In this document: one piece after another, positions 22,919 to 32,684 of the stretch
Layout of the letters: the number at the start of each line of letters is the position of its first letter
How positions within the stretch are numbered: the stretch's first letter is position 1
Assembly: GCA_903872425.1 (NCBI GenBank)
Contig: CAIQKQ010000037.1
Span: 1 to 43,998 of the forward strand
Length of the DNA stretch: 43,998 nt
Source: an uncultured Opitutia bacterium
Lineage (GTDB): Bacteria; Verrucomicrobiota; Verrucomicrobiia; Opitutales; Opitutaceae
Direction: 5' to 3'
Notes under the pieces: generated by a model
Seen by the model: only the letters and a program-made list of their open reading frames with translations
Told to the model about the DNA's origin: nothing
The model's database searches: none
Position numbers and translations under genes: made by a program

Positions 22919-24375
22919 GGGGCGACCTCCATTTCAGGCGCAGTGCGCGTCAGCTCTACCGGCACAGGTGCGGCGTTAGCGCGAGCGCGGACAAACGGGC
23001 AGAATGCGATTTTCACAAAATTGAGAGCGAAAGCGAGGTGGCCCAAAATCAGCAGAACACCTGCAATCGTCGCGGTCTGCAGGTAAGGCAAGCTGTGCGC
23101 AGTGACCTCAGTGAAAGCGACGCCATTGGCAAGATCGCGGCCCTGTTGTTGGCCACCCAGTTCCAACGCCACGCCGCCCACGAGTAGACCGATGAAGGAA
23201 AGCGTGAAGTGTGCGTTGATCAGCCCCGCGTACGGCCACGCGCGACGGACAATGCGAGGAGTGAGATAATATACTGCGCTGAACACTGCCATGGAAAAGA
23301 CCCCGTAAAGGATCAGATAGTCACTCGAAACGGCAAGCCACGTTAGTCTGGGTGATCCCAGCAGAATCATCAGGGAGGCTCGCCCCAAACAGAAGGTGAA
23401 AGCAGCCGCCGCTACAGCCGTGAAGCGCAATACGACGCTGCGACCCAATACACTGAGACCATCAGCGAGCACAGAGTAGAGAAGATTGACGGTCAATATA
23501 GCGAGCGGCACGAGCATCAGCAGACTTGCCACGGCCCCGGCGGCTTGGGTCCACGCTGGGACGGGCGCTCCCGTCAAACGTGAGGCGCCTACCCAGCCAG
23601 CGCATACAATATATGACCAGAAACCGAAAGGCGCAACATAGTAACCACGGATGGGTTTACCGATTAGCTTGGGTAGCAAATAATAGATGACCGCGAGTCC
23701 GATCGGCATGAACCACAGCAGTAAAAACCCGCCCGTAAACCAGGCACCTACGACCGACTGCACCGTGCCGCGCACTGGCGCGAAAAACAGCATGGCCTCA
23801 GCGGCGGCCCATAACCATGGGAATGAAAACACAGCGGCTAACAACCACCATTGTGAGGCGTAAAGTCGCGGCGACGATCCGTGGCGCAACGCGCCGATCA
23901 CCCAAGCAGCACAGAGTACATACGCCACGAGTAACAACGGCACGACTTGACGCGGCATCTCGAGCCATGGTACCGACGTGGACCAGCCAGCGAGAATCCC
24001 GAGCACGCCAAGCATGACGCCAAGATTCCAAAAGGACCCCGCTACCAGCAGCAGGCTACCGCCCGGCAAATTCGCGCGTGCGAGGCGCACCATCAACCAA
24101 AGTGCGACAGCGAGGCCAGCATTTACACCCCAACCGTAGGCAAGAGCATTAAGCGCGGCAGGATACACACGACCGTAAGTGAGAAACTCGCAGTCAGCGA
24201 GGAAACCAGGCGTGTGGAGCTTGATCGCAGCAATGAATGCCAATGCCGAGCCAGCAAGTAGCCAGAGAATCCCGCTCGTGAGCAAGAACAGCACCGGCAC
24301 GCGCACCGACGCGTCGGCCGGACCGGATTCGGCGGCGGGGGTGGCGGCGGAAGACTGGTGTGGGTGGGCGCTCAT
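22915..24375 (-). CDS. CcoN-like oxidase subunit I lacking heme and copper ligands
   Basis: A 486-residue protein with about 12 membrane helices that aligns by eye along its length with CcoN (cbb3 subunit I): GRVYPAALNALAYGWG, IYYLLPKLIGKP, APVPAWTQAAGAVAS and AVYYLTPRI are family landmarks. At the positions of the ligands remembered from CcoN, every histidine is replaced: low-spin heme b His by Ala74, CuB His by Gly215, the CuB His-His pair by Ser265-Arg266, and the helix-X heme ligands by Tyr357 and Val359. The cross-linked Tyr position is Ala259. Only seven His remain (4, 6, 54, 165, 389, 427, 446). The frame is intact and overlaps its neighbours by four bases, so it is a maintained gene and not a pseudogene. 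It cannot be an ordinary oxygen reductase. A scaffold or docking role is inferred. Confidence 0.85.
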   Translation of the reverse strand: MSAHPHQSSAATPAAESGPADASVRVPVLFLLTSGILWLLAGSALAFIAAIKLHTPGFLADCEFLTYGRVYPAALNALAYGWGVNAGLAVALWLMVRLARANLPGGSLLLVAGSFWNLGVMLGVLGILAGWSTSVPWLEMPRQVVPLLLVAYVLCAAWVIGALRHGSSPRLYASQWWLLAAVFSFPWLWAAAEAMLFFAPVRGTVQSVVGAWFTGGFLLLWFMPIGLAVIYYLLPKLIGKPIRGYYVAPFGFWSYIVCAGWVGASRLTGAPVPAWTQAAGAVASLLMLVPLAILTVNLLYSVLADGLSVLGRSVVLRFTAVAAAAFTFCLGRASLMILLGSPRLTWLAVSSDYLILYGVFSMAVFSAVYYLTPRIVRRAWPYAGLINAHFTLSFIGLLVGGVALELGGQQQGRDLANGVAFTEVTAHSLPYLQTATIAGVLLILGHLAFALNFVKIAFCPFVRARANAAPVPVELTRTAPEMEVAP

Positions 24376-24674
24376 TTTGCGGACTTCAGGTCTTCGATCG
24401 TCAGCTCGACGGCACGGCTGATGGGCAGGCGGACGATGCCTTTGTCTTTGTCCACCCAACCATATTCCGTCGCCATCTTGTTCTCGCGAACGTGCAGTTT
24501 ATCAAGATTAGCGACGCGTTGCTCAACCGTGTGGACGCCATCACCCAGTGAAGCGGGCTGATCTTTGACATAGACGAACCACACCACGCCAAGCAGTAAC
24601 GCACAGCCGAGACTGGTGGCGATCACAGGGATGCCACCGCACGCAGAGCCGGAGGGTTGATATTCGTCACTCAT
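24372..24674 (-). CDS. small one-helix protein between actF and the CcoN-like gene
   Basis: A 100-residue protein with one membrane helix (about residues 12-32, IPVIATSLGCALLLGVVWFV) and a soluble tail carrying ENKMATEYGWVDKDKGIVRL followed by PISRAVEL. The YGWVD-x(4)-G-[IV]-x-[RI]-[IL]-PI-x-RA pattern occurs in small respiratory-cluster proteins of other bacteria, as I recall, without an assigned function. It overlaps actF by eight bases and the CcoN-like gene by four (ATGA), so it belongs to the operon and sits where a small ActG-type or oxidase-assembly subunit might be. The start at 24674 is preferred over one 36 codons upstream, inside actF. Confidence 0.8.
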   Translation of the reverse strand: MSDEYQPSGSACGGIPVIATSLGCALLLGVVWFVYVKDQPASLGDGVHTVEQRVANLDKLHVRENKMATEYGWVDKDKGIVRLPISRAVELTIEDLKSAK

Positions 24675-25950
24675 GGTACGTGAGAGATTCTTTGATGCGC
24701 GGGTCGCGAATCGGGATGAGCTTTGCGCCGGAGTCGGCCAGACTGCGGAGGTAGGCCCACACGCATACGCCGCCCACGCCAACGACAGAGGCTCCGACCC
24801 AAAGGAGGTTCAGCGAGAAAAAGGGCAGTGGGTCGCCGTTGCCATCTTTCAGCGCGGGAAGGATGTTATAGCACAGGTCGACGAGGATGACACCGACGAT
24901 CCAGACGGAAATGGGGAATAGCCCCTTAGCCGTGCTCTTGCGGCGGAACGACAGGAGGTAAAGAAAAGGGATGAAAAAGTGGCCGAAGAGAATGAACAGG
25001 CCGACGTACTTCCACTGGCTCGGCGTGCCATCGTGCATGACCTCGCGAAGATTATACCAGAAAGTCTCTTCAGGCACATTGGCGTTCCAAATCAGGAAAT
25101 ACTGGGAAAAGGTGACGTAGGCCCAGAAGATGACGAACGCGTGGCCGAGCGTGCCGATGCAGTGCCAGTGGTTTTTGTTGAGCACGCCCCGGTAGTCGCC
25201 GCGCGCCGTGAGCCAAACCATAATGAACACTCCGCAAGCCAGGGCAGCACGAATACAGTTGGCGAAGAACCACACGCCATACATCGTCGAAAACCAGTGA
25301 TATTCGAGGCTTTTCACCCAGTAAATTGCGGCGAAGCTAAGTGAGAGAGCGCCAAGCGGGATGCCCAGCGCGGCGGTCTGGCGGTTCATGCCCGTCCAGC
25401 CAACAGAACCGTCAGCGTCCTGCGCGAAGGAGGCCTTGCGTAGACGTGCAGAGAGTCCGGTCCAAATAGCGAAGAACAGCAGCGTGGCGCCGACAAACAT
25501 CGGCACATTTAGGAATGCAGCTTTTTTCTGGTAGAGAATGTCGGTTTCGACGGTACCGTGGCCATGCAGAACGTGCGCGGGGTTCATCCACGGCCAAACT
25601 GTGTCGCCACCGCCGATAAACGCCGTCGCTGCCAGCGGTAGAAACAGTATAAAAAGCCATTTAAACGCCGAGAGACCATGCTCGAATTGGCGGCGGATGA
25701 CGGTGGACCAGCCGGCGTCAACGATGTGATGGATCATCACCAACATGAGCATCCCGATGGCGATAGCCGTCCAGTAAGTGATGCCGACTAGGTAAGAGAG
25801 TGCGACATGGTGGGTATCGTCCACGAATAGCCCAAGCGCTGTTACGGCAAGGCCGACAAAGCCGATAATGAGCGCCTTGTTGGCCGTCGAGGCGGACGAA
25901 GACGCGGCGGCGTCAGCAGAAACAGGGAGGGTGGCAACAGGCGCGCTCAT
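24667..25950 (-). CDS. actF: alternative complex III subunit ActF
   Basis: This 427-residue membrane protein with about ten helices matches ActF, a distant relative of the NrfD/ActC fold and one of the two large membrane subunits of the quinol:cytochrome c oxidoreductase. Landmarks are IHHIVDAGWSTVIRRQFE near residue 75, HVLHGHG, GWTGMNRQTAALGIPLG, and LGHAFVIFWAYVTFSQYFLI in the second half. It has no cofactor motif, as expected for ActF. It overlaps actE by four bases and the small one-helix gene by eight. Confidence 0.93.
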   Translation of the reverse strand: MSAPVATLPVSADAAASSSASTANKALIIGFVGLAVTALGLFVDDTHHVALSYLVGITYWTAIAIGMLMLVMIHHIVDAGWSTVIRRQFEHGLSAFKWLFILFLPLAATAFIGGGDTVWPWMNPAHVLHGHGTVETDILYQKKAAFLNVPMFVGATLLFFAIWTGLSARLRKASFAQDADGSVGWTGMNRQTAALGIPLGALSLSFAAIYWVKSLEYHWFSTMYGVWFFANCIRAALACGVFIMVWLTARGDYRGVLNKNHWHCIGTLGHAFVIFWAYVTFSQYFLIWNANVPEETFWYNLREVMHDGTPSQWKYVGLFILFGHFFIPFLYLLSFRRKSTAKGLFPISVWIVGVILVDLCYNILPALKDGNGDPLPFFSLNLLWVGASVVGVGGVCVWAYLRSLADSGAKLIPIRDPRIKESLTYHE

Positions 25951-26624
25951 AGGCCAAGCTCCTTTCGGTGGTCAGCAGGCACATCAGTAAGCTTGCCAAC
26001 CTGCGCGCGTTGGAGCGCGCGGACATAGGCCACAACGGCCCAGCGATCCTCGGGGGAAAGTTTATCGGCATAGGGAAGCATGTTGCGCTTGCCCTCGGGC
26101 GTCGGCAGTGAGCCGACGGTAATGGTATTGAACAACTCGCCGACGGTGAGCTTTACGCGGCGCTCGTCGAAATACGTCGGGGTGGTGGTCATGCCGTATT
26201 GCTTGGTGATGCCCTGCCCGTCACCGAGCGCGCCATGGCAGGGGGCGCAGTAAATCGTAAAACGATCCTGGCCGCGGGCCAGTAGTTTGGCGTCCACCGT
26301 GACAGAGGCGGGAAATGTTTTCAGCCATGAGCCATCGGCTGCCTTGCCGCGGTAAAGGCCATCGTTGGCCGCTAGATTGGCATCATCCTCGCCCAACTTG
26401 TGCTCAACCGGGGCAAAGCCGTAGGCCACCGTGTAAGGCGGGATCGGACGGTCAGCGCGGCCGTCGACAAAAAACGCACTCTCCGCCTGTGGCTTCAGAT
26501 GCGCTTGATGATCCATGTCGGGAAACAACTCGAGTGGCGGCCGCGTAGAACGTGTGCCGCGGAAACCCAGCACCGAGAGAGTGAGCACCGCGAGAAAGAA
26601 GGTGGCGAAATATACGTGACGCAT
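25947..26624 (-). CDS. actE: alternative complex III mono-heme cytochrome c ActE
   Basis: This 225-residue protein has an N-terminal hydrophobic anchor (residues 3-21) and a class I cytochrome c domain with CAPCH (Cys126, Cys129, His130) and a Met-containing stretch KRNMLPYADKLSPEDRWAVV that provides the sixth ligand. The pattern PPYTVAYGF and TYFDERRVKL is typical of ActE. It is the electron exit of complex III toward the oxidase or a soluble cytochrome. No lipobox Cys follows the anchor, so it would stay attached by the helix. It starts three bases after actD. Confidence 0.93.
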   Translation of the reverse strand: MRHVYFATFFLAVLTLSVLGFRGTRSTRPPLELFPDMDHQAHLKPQAESAFFVDGRADRPIPPYTVAYGFAPVEHKLGEDDANLAANDGLYRGKAADGSWLKTFPASVTVDAKLLARGQDRFTIYCAPCHGALGDGQGITKQYGMTTTPTYFDERRVKLTVGELFNTITVGSLPTPEGKRNMLPYADKLSPEDRWAVVAYVRALQRAQVGKLTDVPADHRKELGL

Positions 26625-26627
26625 GGC

Positions 26628-27161
26628 TCAGGCCTCCAGCTCCGTGATGTTTTTGCCACCGGCCTGCTCGAGCAGGGCGCGGGTTGCTTTGCCGTCGAAT
26701 TTCGGGTCGGCTGCTTCGATCACGACAAAGAACTTATCGTCGAGGCCGCGGATGATATGGTCGTACTTCAGCACCGGGTGGTGGTGCATCGGCAAGCGGT
26801 TCAAGACGAAAATGCCAAAGATGGTCGCGAACGCGGTGAACAAAATCGTCAGCTCGTACGAAATTGGAAATGCAAACATCGGGCTGAAGAGTGGCTTGCC
26901 GCCAACAGTTAGCTTATAATCCACCGCGCCTGTCCACCAGATCATGGTCATACCAGTACAGAAGCCGGTGATGCCACCCGCTAGTGAGAAGCTCGGCACA
27001 CGTGAGCGCCGCACCCCCATTGCGCCATCCAAACCGTGGATCGGACAGGGGGTGATGCAGTCCCAGCGCTTGTAGCCGGCGTCGCGCACCTGCTCCGCCG
27101 CGTGGTAGATCGCAGCGGCAGAGTCAAAGGTGGCGATGAGGCCGTGTGGTTGGGCAGACAT
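26628..27161 (-). CDS. actD: alternative complex III subunit ActD (DUF3341)
   Basis: This 177-residue protein has two membrane helices (about residues 59-77 and 98-118) and a soluble alpha/beta N-terminal part: HGLIATFDSAAAIYHAAEQV and CITPCPIHGLDGAMG are DUF3341 hallmarks. ActD is a cofactor-free membrane subunit of complex III. It lies ten bases after actC and three before actE. Confidence 0.94.
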   Translation of the reverse strand: MSAQPHGLIATFDSAAAIYHAAEQVRDAGYKRWDCITPCPIHGLDGAMGVRRSRVPSFSLAGGITGFCTGMTMIWWTGAVDYKLTVGGKPLFSPMFAFPISYELTILFTAFATIFGIFVLNRLPMHHHPVLKYDHIIRGLDDKFFVVIEAADPKFDGKATRALLEQAGGKNITELEA

Positions 27162-27171
27162 GGCAGTAAAA

Positions 27172-28605
27172 TCAGTGGTGCGAGTCGGCGTGCGGGTCGC
27201 CCTGTGGCGTGACAGCCTTGATTTCGGCCATCGGCATCACAGGCAGGAAGCGGATGAAGAGGAGGAACAGCACGCTAAACACCCCGAACGTCCCGAAGAA
27301 CGTGAATATTTCCACGATACTCGGCGAGTAGTAGCCCCAGCTCGACGGCAGGAAGTCGCGCGCCAGCGAGGTGACAATGATGACAAAGCGCTCGAACCAC
27401 ATACCGACATTCACGAAGATGGAGAGCACCCAGACCAACGCGGTATTGTGGCGAACCTTTTTGAACCAGAAAAGTTGCGGTGTGATAACGTTACACGAAA
27501 TCATAATCCAGTACGCCCAAGCGTAGTGACCAAACGCACGGTTGATGAAAGCGAAGCCTTCGTTCGGGTTCGCTCCGTACCAAGCGATGAAGAACTCCAT
27601 CGCATAAGCGTAACCAACCATTGTGCCGGTCGCGAGGGTGATCTTGCACATGCAGTCAATGTGATACTGCGTGATAAGGTCCTCCAATTTGTAGACGGCG
27701 CGCAGCGGTAGCATGAGCGTGAGCACCATGCCGAAGCCGGAAAAAATTGCACCAGCGACGAAGTAAGGCGGGAAGATCGTCGTGTGCCAGCCAGGGATAA
27801 GCGACACCGCGAAGTCGAACGACACGATGGTATGCACCGAGAGCACGAGCGGGGTCGAGATGCCAGCGAGAATCATGTAGCCCATCTCGTAGTTGCTCCA
27901 ATGACGGTTCGAGCCACGCCAGCCCATTGCGAACAGACCATAGAGGAATGAGCGAATCTTTTTGCCCGAGGCGTAAAACCGGTCGCGCAAAATTGCGAGG
28001 TCAGGGATGAGGCCGATATACCAAAACAGCACCGACACCGTACCGTAGGTCGAAACCGCGAAGACGTCCCACTCCAGCGGCGAGCGGAAGTTCTGCCAAA
28101 TTACGTTGGCGTTAGGAAAGGGGAACAACCAACCGGGCATCAACGCATACCAAATGCGACCAACGTGGAAGACCGGGAAGATCGCCGCGCACACGACGGC
28201 AAAAATTGTCATCGCCTCAGCGGCACGGTTAATGGACGTGCGCCATTTCTGGCGTAGCAGGCACAAGATGGCCGAGATAAGCGTGCCGGCGTGGCCGATG
28301 CCGATCCAGAACACGAAGTTGACGATGTCCCATGCCCAATTGATGGGGTTGTGGTGACCCCACACACCTACCCCGGTAGCGACGAGGTAAGTGAGCCCCA
28401 TGACCGTCCATGACGCGACGAAAGCCGCGACCCCAAAGCAGATCCACCACCAGCGCGGCGTCTTCTCCTCAATGATGCCGCAAATTTTCTCAGTGATCCA
28501 AGAGAAGCTGCGGTTGTTCGTGACGAGCGCGGCTCGCGGGAGCACGGCAGGCTTTACCTCGCGGAGGATCGCGGGGGCGTCGGCAGTGTGTTCAGTGGCG
28601 CTCAT
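27172..28605 (-). CDS. actC: alternative complex III membrane subunit ActC (NrfD family)
   Basis: This 477-residue NrfD/PsrC-type protein with about ten helices forms, with ActB, the likely menaquinol-oxidising site. Visible landmarks are [14 protein letters not shown] near the N-terminus, [37 protein letters not shown], and [19 protein letters not shown]. It overlaps actB by four bases (ATGA), giving translational coupling. Length and topology are normal for ActC. Confidence 0.96.
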   Translation of the reverse strand: MSATEHTADAPAILREVKPAVLPRAALVTNNRSFSWITEKICGIIEEKTPRWWWICFGVAAFVASWTVMGLTYLVATGVGVWGHHNPINWAWDIVNFVFWIGIGHAGTLISAILCLLRQKWRTSINRAAEAMTIFAVVCAAIFPVFHVGRIWYALMPGWLFPFPNANVIWQNFRSPLEWDVFAVSTYGTVSVLFWYIGLIPDLAILRDRFYASGKKIRSFLYGLFAMGWRGSNRHWSNYEMGYMILAGISTPLVLSVHTIVSFDFAVSLIPGWHTTIFPPYFVAGAIFSGFGMVLTLMLPLRAVYKLEDLITQYHIDCMCKITLATGTMVGYAYAMEFFIAWYGANPNEGFAFINRAFGHYAWAYWIMISCNVITPQLFWFKKVRHNTALVWVLSIFVNVGMWFERFVIIVTSLARDFLPSSWGYYSPSIVEIFTFFGTFGVFSVLFLLFIRFLPVMPMAEIKAVTPQGDPHADSHH

Positions 28606-31600
28606 TTCTTGCCCTCCGTGGCGGTCGGACTATGCGCTGCAGGTGCCGCGCTGTGATCGGCGGGATGATTCTTGGCGTTGAATTCCTGCCGGCTGAACGG
28701 CACCGCGGCGAAGCCGGGCATCGCGGGATTCGGGTTGCGGAGCTTGCCAAGGTAAGAGGTGCGCGGACGGATGTTGAGATAGCCGAGCAGAGTGTAGTCG
28801 TGCTGGCGGGCCTTGGCGAGTGAGACCCTGCTCTTCGGGTCGGCGATGTTACCAAACTCAATGGCTTCGACCGGGCACACCTGCTGGCAAGCAACCTTGA
28901 ACGCGCCATCGGGGATGACGATGTCATCGGTTGAGCCGGCGTGGCGCTTTTGCGCGATCTTCGCCGCCTGCACGCGCTGCACACAGTAAGTACATTTTTC
29001 CATCACACCGCGCATACGGACGGTGACTTCTGGGTTTTTCGCGAGCTTGGCCAACTCGGGCATCCCGGATTTGCCCAACGGTCCGAGGTAGAGCTCATCA
29101 ATCGAGCGCTTGTTGAAATCAAAATAATTGAACCGGCGCACCTTGTAGGGGCAGTTGTTGGCGCAGTAGCGCGTGCCGATACAGCGGTTGTAGGCCATCG
29201 TGTTGATGCCCTCAGGGTCGTGGACGGTAGCGTTGACCGGACACACCGTCTCGCACGGCGCGAGTTCGCAATGCTGGCAAGCGACCGGCTGCATGATCGT
29301 CTGCGGATCCTCAGGAATTACCCGGTTGCCATTGCCACCGAAAGCCGCCGCGTCCGCATTGCCGTCGGCGTAGTAGCGGTCGAGGCGGATCCAGTGCATC
29401 ACGCGACCGCGCTGCACCTGATCTTTGCCGACGATGGGAATATTGTTCTCCGACTGGCAAGCGACGACGCAGGCGTTGCACCCGATGCAGGTGTTGAGGT
29501 CAATGCTCATGCCCCACTGGTGCGGACCGTCGAACTTGGGTGTCTCGTAGAGTGAGCCGCCGCGCTGTTCCTTGCCGACCGCGGCGCGCTGGGCGGCGAT
29601 GATGGCTCGCTTCTCCTCGGGCAATTTGGCAAATTCCTCCGCGCTCAGTTCGCCGTAAATTGCGGGCGAATGGGCCTCCAAGCTCTCCTCCGCAACGAAT
29701 CCAGGATTTTCCTTGAACTCGTCGACGTTAGCCTCGCGCACGAGGTCGCGGCCTTCCATGGACCAATGTTCCTGCGTAGTGCCGAGCGCATAACGCTCGG
29801 CAGGTACGACGGCCAGCTTCGCGCCAGTAACAAAATGCGGTGCGTCACTGGTGCGGACGGGATAAAAATTATGGCCGACGGGATTCTCCGTGTTGCCACC
29901 CACGCGACCGGAGGCGGCGCGGCCGTAGCCGAGGGGCAGGATGACCGTCCAATCGGCGAGGCCGGGCTGGATGTGGAGAGGCCCTTTGATTTTTTTGCCG
30001 TCGGGCAGCGTCAACTCGCCGATGAACGCGTTCTCACGACCCCGATCCATCTCGGACAGCTCCTTGCGGGAAACTTGGAAGAGCGCGCCTTTCGGATCAA
30101 TCCCGAGCGCGATGCCGAGCTTGGGGCTAACGCTGATGGCGTTATCCCAAGCGAGCTTAGTCATGGGGTGCGGGCATTCCTGCAGCCAACCGTTGTTGGC
30201 GAAACGCCCGTCGTCCACCTTGAGGTCGGCGGTGAAACAGACTTCGAGGCTGGAATCAGAGAGGGCAGTTGGAGCCTTAACAGCACCGAGGAGTTCAGCG
30301 AGTTTGGCGGATTCGGGGTGAGTGGCCGCAGCCTTCCATGCAGAGCCTTCTAGAAGGCCGTCATGGAGATATTTTCGGAAGGCTTTCTCAATGTCACCGC
30401 CGGCACGCAAACGGAAGGTTTCACGGACAATTGCGTAGGGATCGGTCACCGTCTCACCCGCGAGTCGGGCCAGCACCTCAATTTCCGTAAGACCGTTGAA
30501 CAGAGGCAAAATCATCGGCTGTACCGGCACAAGGGTACCGTCAGCGGTGCGTGCGTCTCCCCACGATTCCAAATAATGCGCCGCTACGAGGTGAGTGCCG
30601 GCAAGTTGCGACGTTTCGTCGGCGTAATATCCGAAGCGGACGACTTGCTTCACCTTCTTGACGAGTGCAGTAAAATCAAAGTTGGCAGGCGCGTTGTAGG
30701 CCGGATTGCCTCCGAGGATGATTAGCGTCTTAGTGCCATTGGATTCGGCCGCGGCTAAATATTTAGAGAGCTGCCCGATCGTCGCAATGTCGCCGGTCTC
30801 GGACGCGACCAGTTCGAGGGTCGAACCAACGGCACCCAGCGCCTCGTTGATCGCCAGCGCGATGGCGTGGACATCGGGTGGCTGGTGAGCGCCGGCGACA
30901 ACGACTGCCTTGCCCTTATTCGCCAGCAAATCCTTAGCGCACTCGTCGATCCATAGGTCCTTGCCCTTGAAACTGAGGCCGGCCGCGGTAGCGGCGTAAC
31001 CGGCGGCGTCACCTTTGACTTTCGCCAACAGCGCGGCGGCAAAAGCGTGGACATGGCTGCTCGCGAGCCGCAACCGGTGGTCGGCCATCGAGCCGGTGAT
31101 GGAAAACCCGCTCTCAACGGCGTAGAGACGGTTCATCTTCTCCGCGTCCTCTTTGCTCGTCACGCGGCGAGCTTTGGCAAAATCGCGCGCATAAGCGAGC
31201 GCGTGTGGGCCTTCCGAGAGAAAATCAGAGTCGAGGCTAACCACGCGCGCCGCTTTGTCGAAATGGTAAAGCGTCTTTACATTTCCTGCGACCGCAGGAG
31301 CCACGTCCTGAACGGCATCGTACTCCGCCCAGACGGCTTTAGGAAATTTTTTCTGCAACGCCGCGACCATCCGTGCGCGCGAAGGCGAGGTGGATGACTC
31401 GGCCAAGAACGCAAGGCCCGCGCCAGCATCGGCCGCATGCTCGCTGGCGATTCTGGCTAGAAGATCGTTAACCGGCTTGCTGTCTTTCGTCGCCACGCCG
31501 TTGACGCGGTGCTCGGTCGCACGGTCGGGATCGTAGAGTTCCAGCAGCGATGCCTGCGCCTGCAAAGTGGTCGCGCCGCCGTAGGGTGTGTAACTCGGGT

Positions 31601-31986
31601 TGCCCTCCAGCTTAGTCGGACGGCCTTGGTGCGTCTCGGCGAGTAGCGGAATCGCGCCGCCACGGATCGGCATTGCGGTCGCGAAATATTGCGGCAGGCC
31701 CGGGATGACACCCTCGACCGACTTGCCATAAGGCAGGACGTGCGCCTCCGGACGACGACAGCCGGCGGCGAGTCCCCATGCCACCAAGCGCAAATGACGC
31801 CGCCATGAGCTTGAAAAATTGACGGCGGTCCACGCCGTTAAGACTATCGGCACCGGCAGGGAACTCGCGCTCCATCTGCTCGCGGAAGCCGGGCGTGTCG
31901 GCCAGCTCGTCGAGACTACGCCAGTAGCGCGGACCGTTAGTCAGCTCGCTGGCAGGGGGCGCGGGATGCTCAAATTTGCGTTTCAT
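28602..31986 (-). CDS. actB: alternative complex III iron-sulfur subunit ActB, interrupted by a frameshift
   Basis: Once joined across a frame change at about 31771-31778, this encodes about 1127 residues. The first frame gives [15 protein letters not shown] through a twin-arginine-like [19 protein letters not shown] (RR at 54-55). The second frame continues [20 protein letters not shown]. Removing one G from the G4 tract (C's at 31774-31777 on the plus strand) restores an unbroken protein. The N-terminal large domain resembles molybdopterin oxidoreductases, but ActB is known to lack that cofactor. The C-terminal ferredoxin domain has cysteine clusters [11 protein letters not shown] (833), [13 protein letters not shown] (903), [11 protein letters not shown] (935), CTYC (998) and CQQVC (1033), for three [4Fe-4S] and one [3Fe-4S]. 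A Cys at 76 after the twin-Arg helix could be lipidated. The start overlaps the actA stop (TGATG). If the base change is real, the product loses its export signal. Confidence 0.92.
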
Positions 31987-32654
31987 CAGCGGTGGCAGCC
32001 GGAGCAACTTTCCGGCGGCTTGATTTTCAGATCTTGGATCAGCTTTAGCCCTTGGTCGCGCTGGCCATCCACGCCCTTGGGATGCATCCAGTCGAGCTGG
32101 GTGACTTTTTGCGCCGGGTCGCGGAGATCGCGGAGGTGCTCTTCCGGCGCGCGGTGGCATTCAAGACAGAAACCCATCGTGAGCGGCTTTGCCTGCTCCA
32201 CCACGTCCATTTTATCAATCCGCCCATGGCACTCTACACATGAGACACCGCGAGTGACGTGGACGGAGTGGTTAAAATAGACATAATCCGGCACCTCGTG
32301 AATCTGCACCCACGGGAGAGGCGCACCGGTTGCGTAGCTCTCGCGGACGACAGCGAGCAGCGGGCTGTCGGTCTTCACCTGCGAGTGGCAATTCATACAG
32401 GTTTGCGCGGTGGGGAGGTTGGCAAAGCCAGATTTCTCGACGTTCGAATGGCAGTACCGGCAATCAATACCGAGTTGTCCCGCATGGAGCGAATGGCTGT
32501 AAGGCACGGGCTGCACGGGCGCGTAGCCGACATTGGCCCACTTGTTCGTCGCGTAGTAATTGATACCCGCCGACGCGATGCCACCGAGCACGAACAGATA
32601 GAGCACAATCTGCAGCGGCAGGCGGTTGGCCGACTTGGGGAAAAGTTTCGACAT
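31986..32654 (-). CDS. actA: alternative complex III pentaheme cytochrome c ActA
   Basis: This 222-residue protein has an N-terminal signal-anchor (residues 13-31) and five CxxCH motifs at 65-69, 86-90, 139-143, 163-167 and 217-221. That number and the order (CRYCH, CMNCH, CVECH, CLECH, CSGCH) are diagnostic for ActA. It receives electrons from the iron-sulfur chain of ActB and passes them to ActE on the periplasmic side. It is the first recognised act gene, coupled to actB by a TGATG junction. A short open frame with a signal-like N-terminus lies just upstream. Confidence 0.96.
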   Translation of the reverse strand: MSKLFPKSANRLPLQIVLYLFVLGGIASAGINYYATNKWANVGYAPVQPVPYSHSLHAGQLGIDCRYCHSNVEKSGFANLPTAQTCMNCHSQVKTDSPLLAVVRESYATGAPLPWVQIHEVPDYVYFNHSVHVTRGVSCVECHGRIDKMDVVEQAKPLTMGFCLECHRAPEEHLRDLRDPAQKVTQLDWMHPKGVDGQRDQGLKLIQDLKIKPPESCSGCHR

Positions 32655-32684
32655 GGGCCGGAGGTCTCCGTGAGCAGGCAGCGG

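Noticed and set aside
22915-24375. Calling the CcoN-like gene a pseudogene or a functional cbb3 oxidase
   Set aside because: The frame is intact with coupled overlaps, which argues against decay, and the ligand histidines are missing, which argues against oxygen reduction.
31612-32160. Separate gene for the N-terminal part of ActB
   Set aside because: Its useful part begins at 31986 and continues into actB after a one-base shift, so it is part of actB and not a gene of its own.
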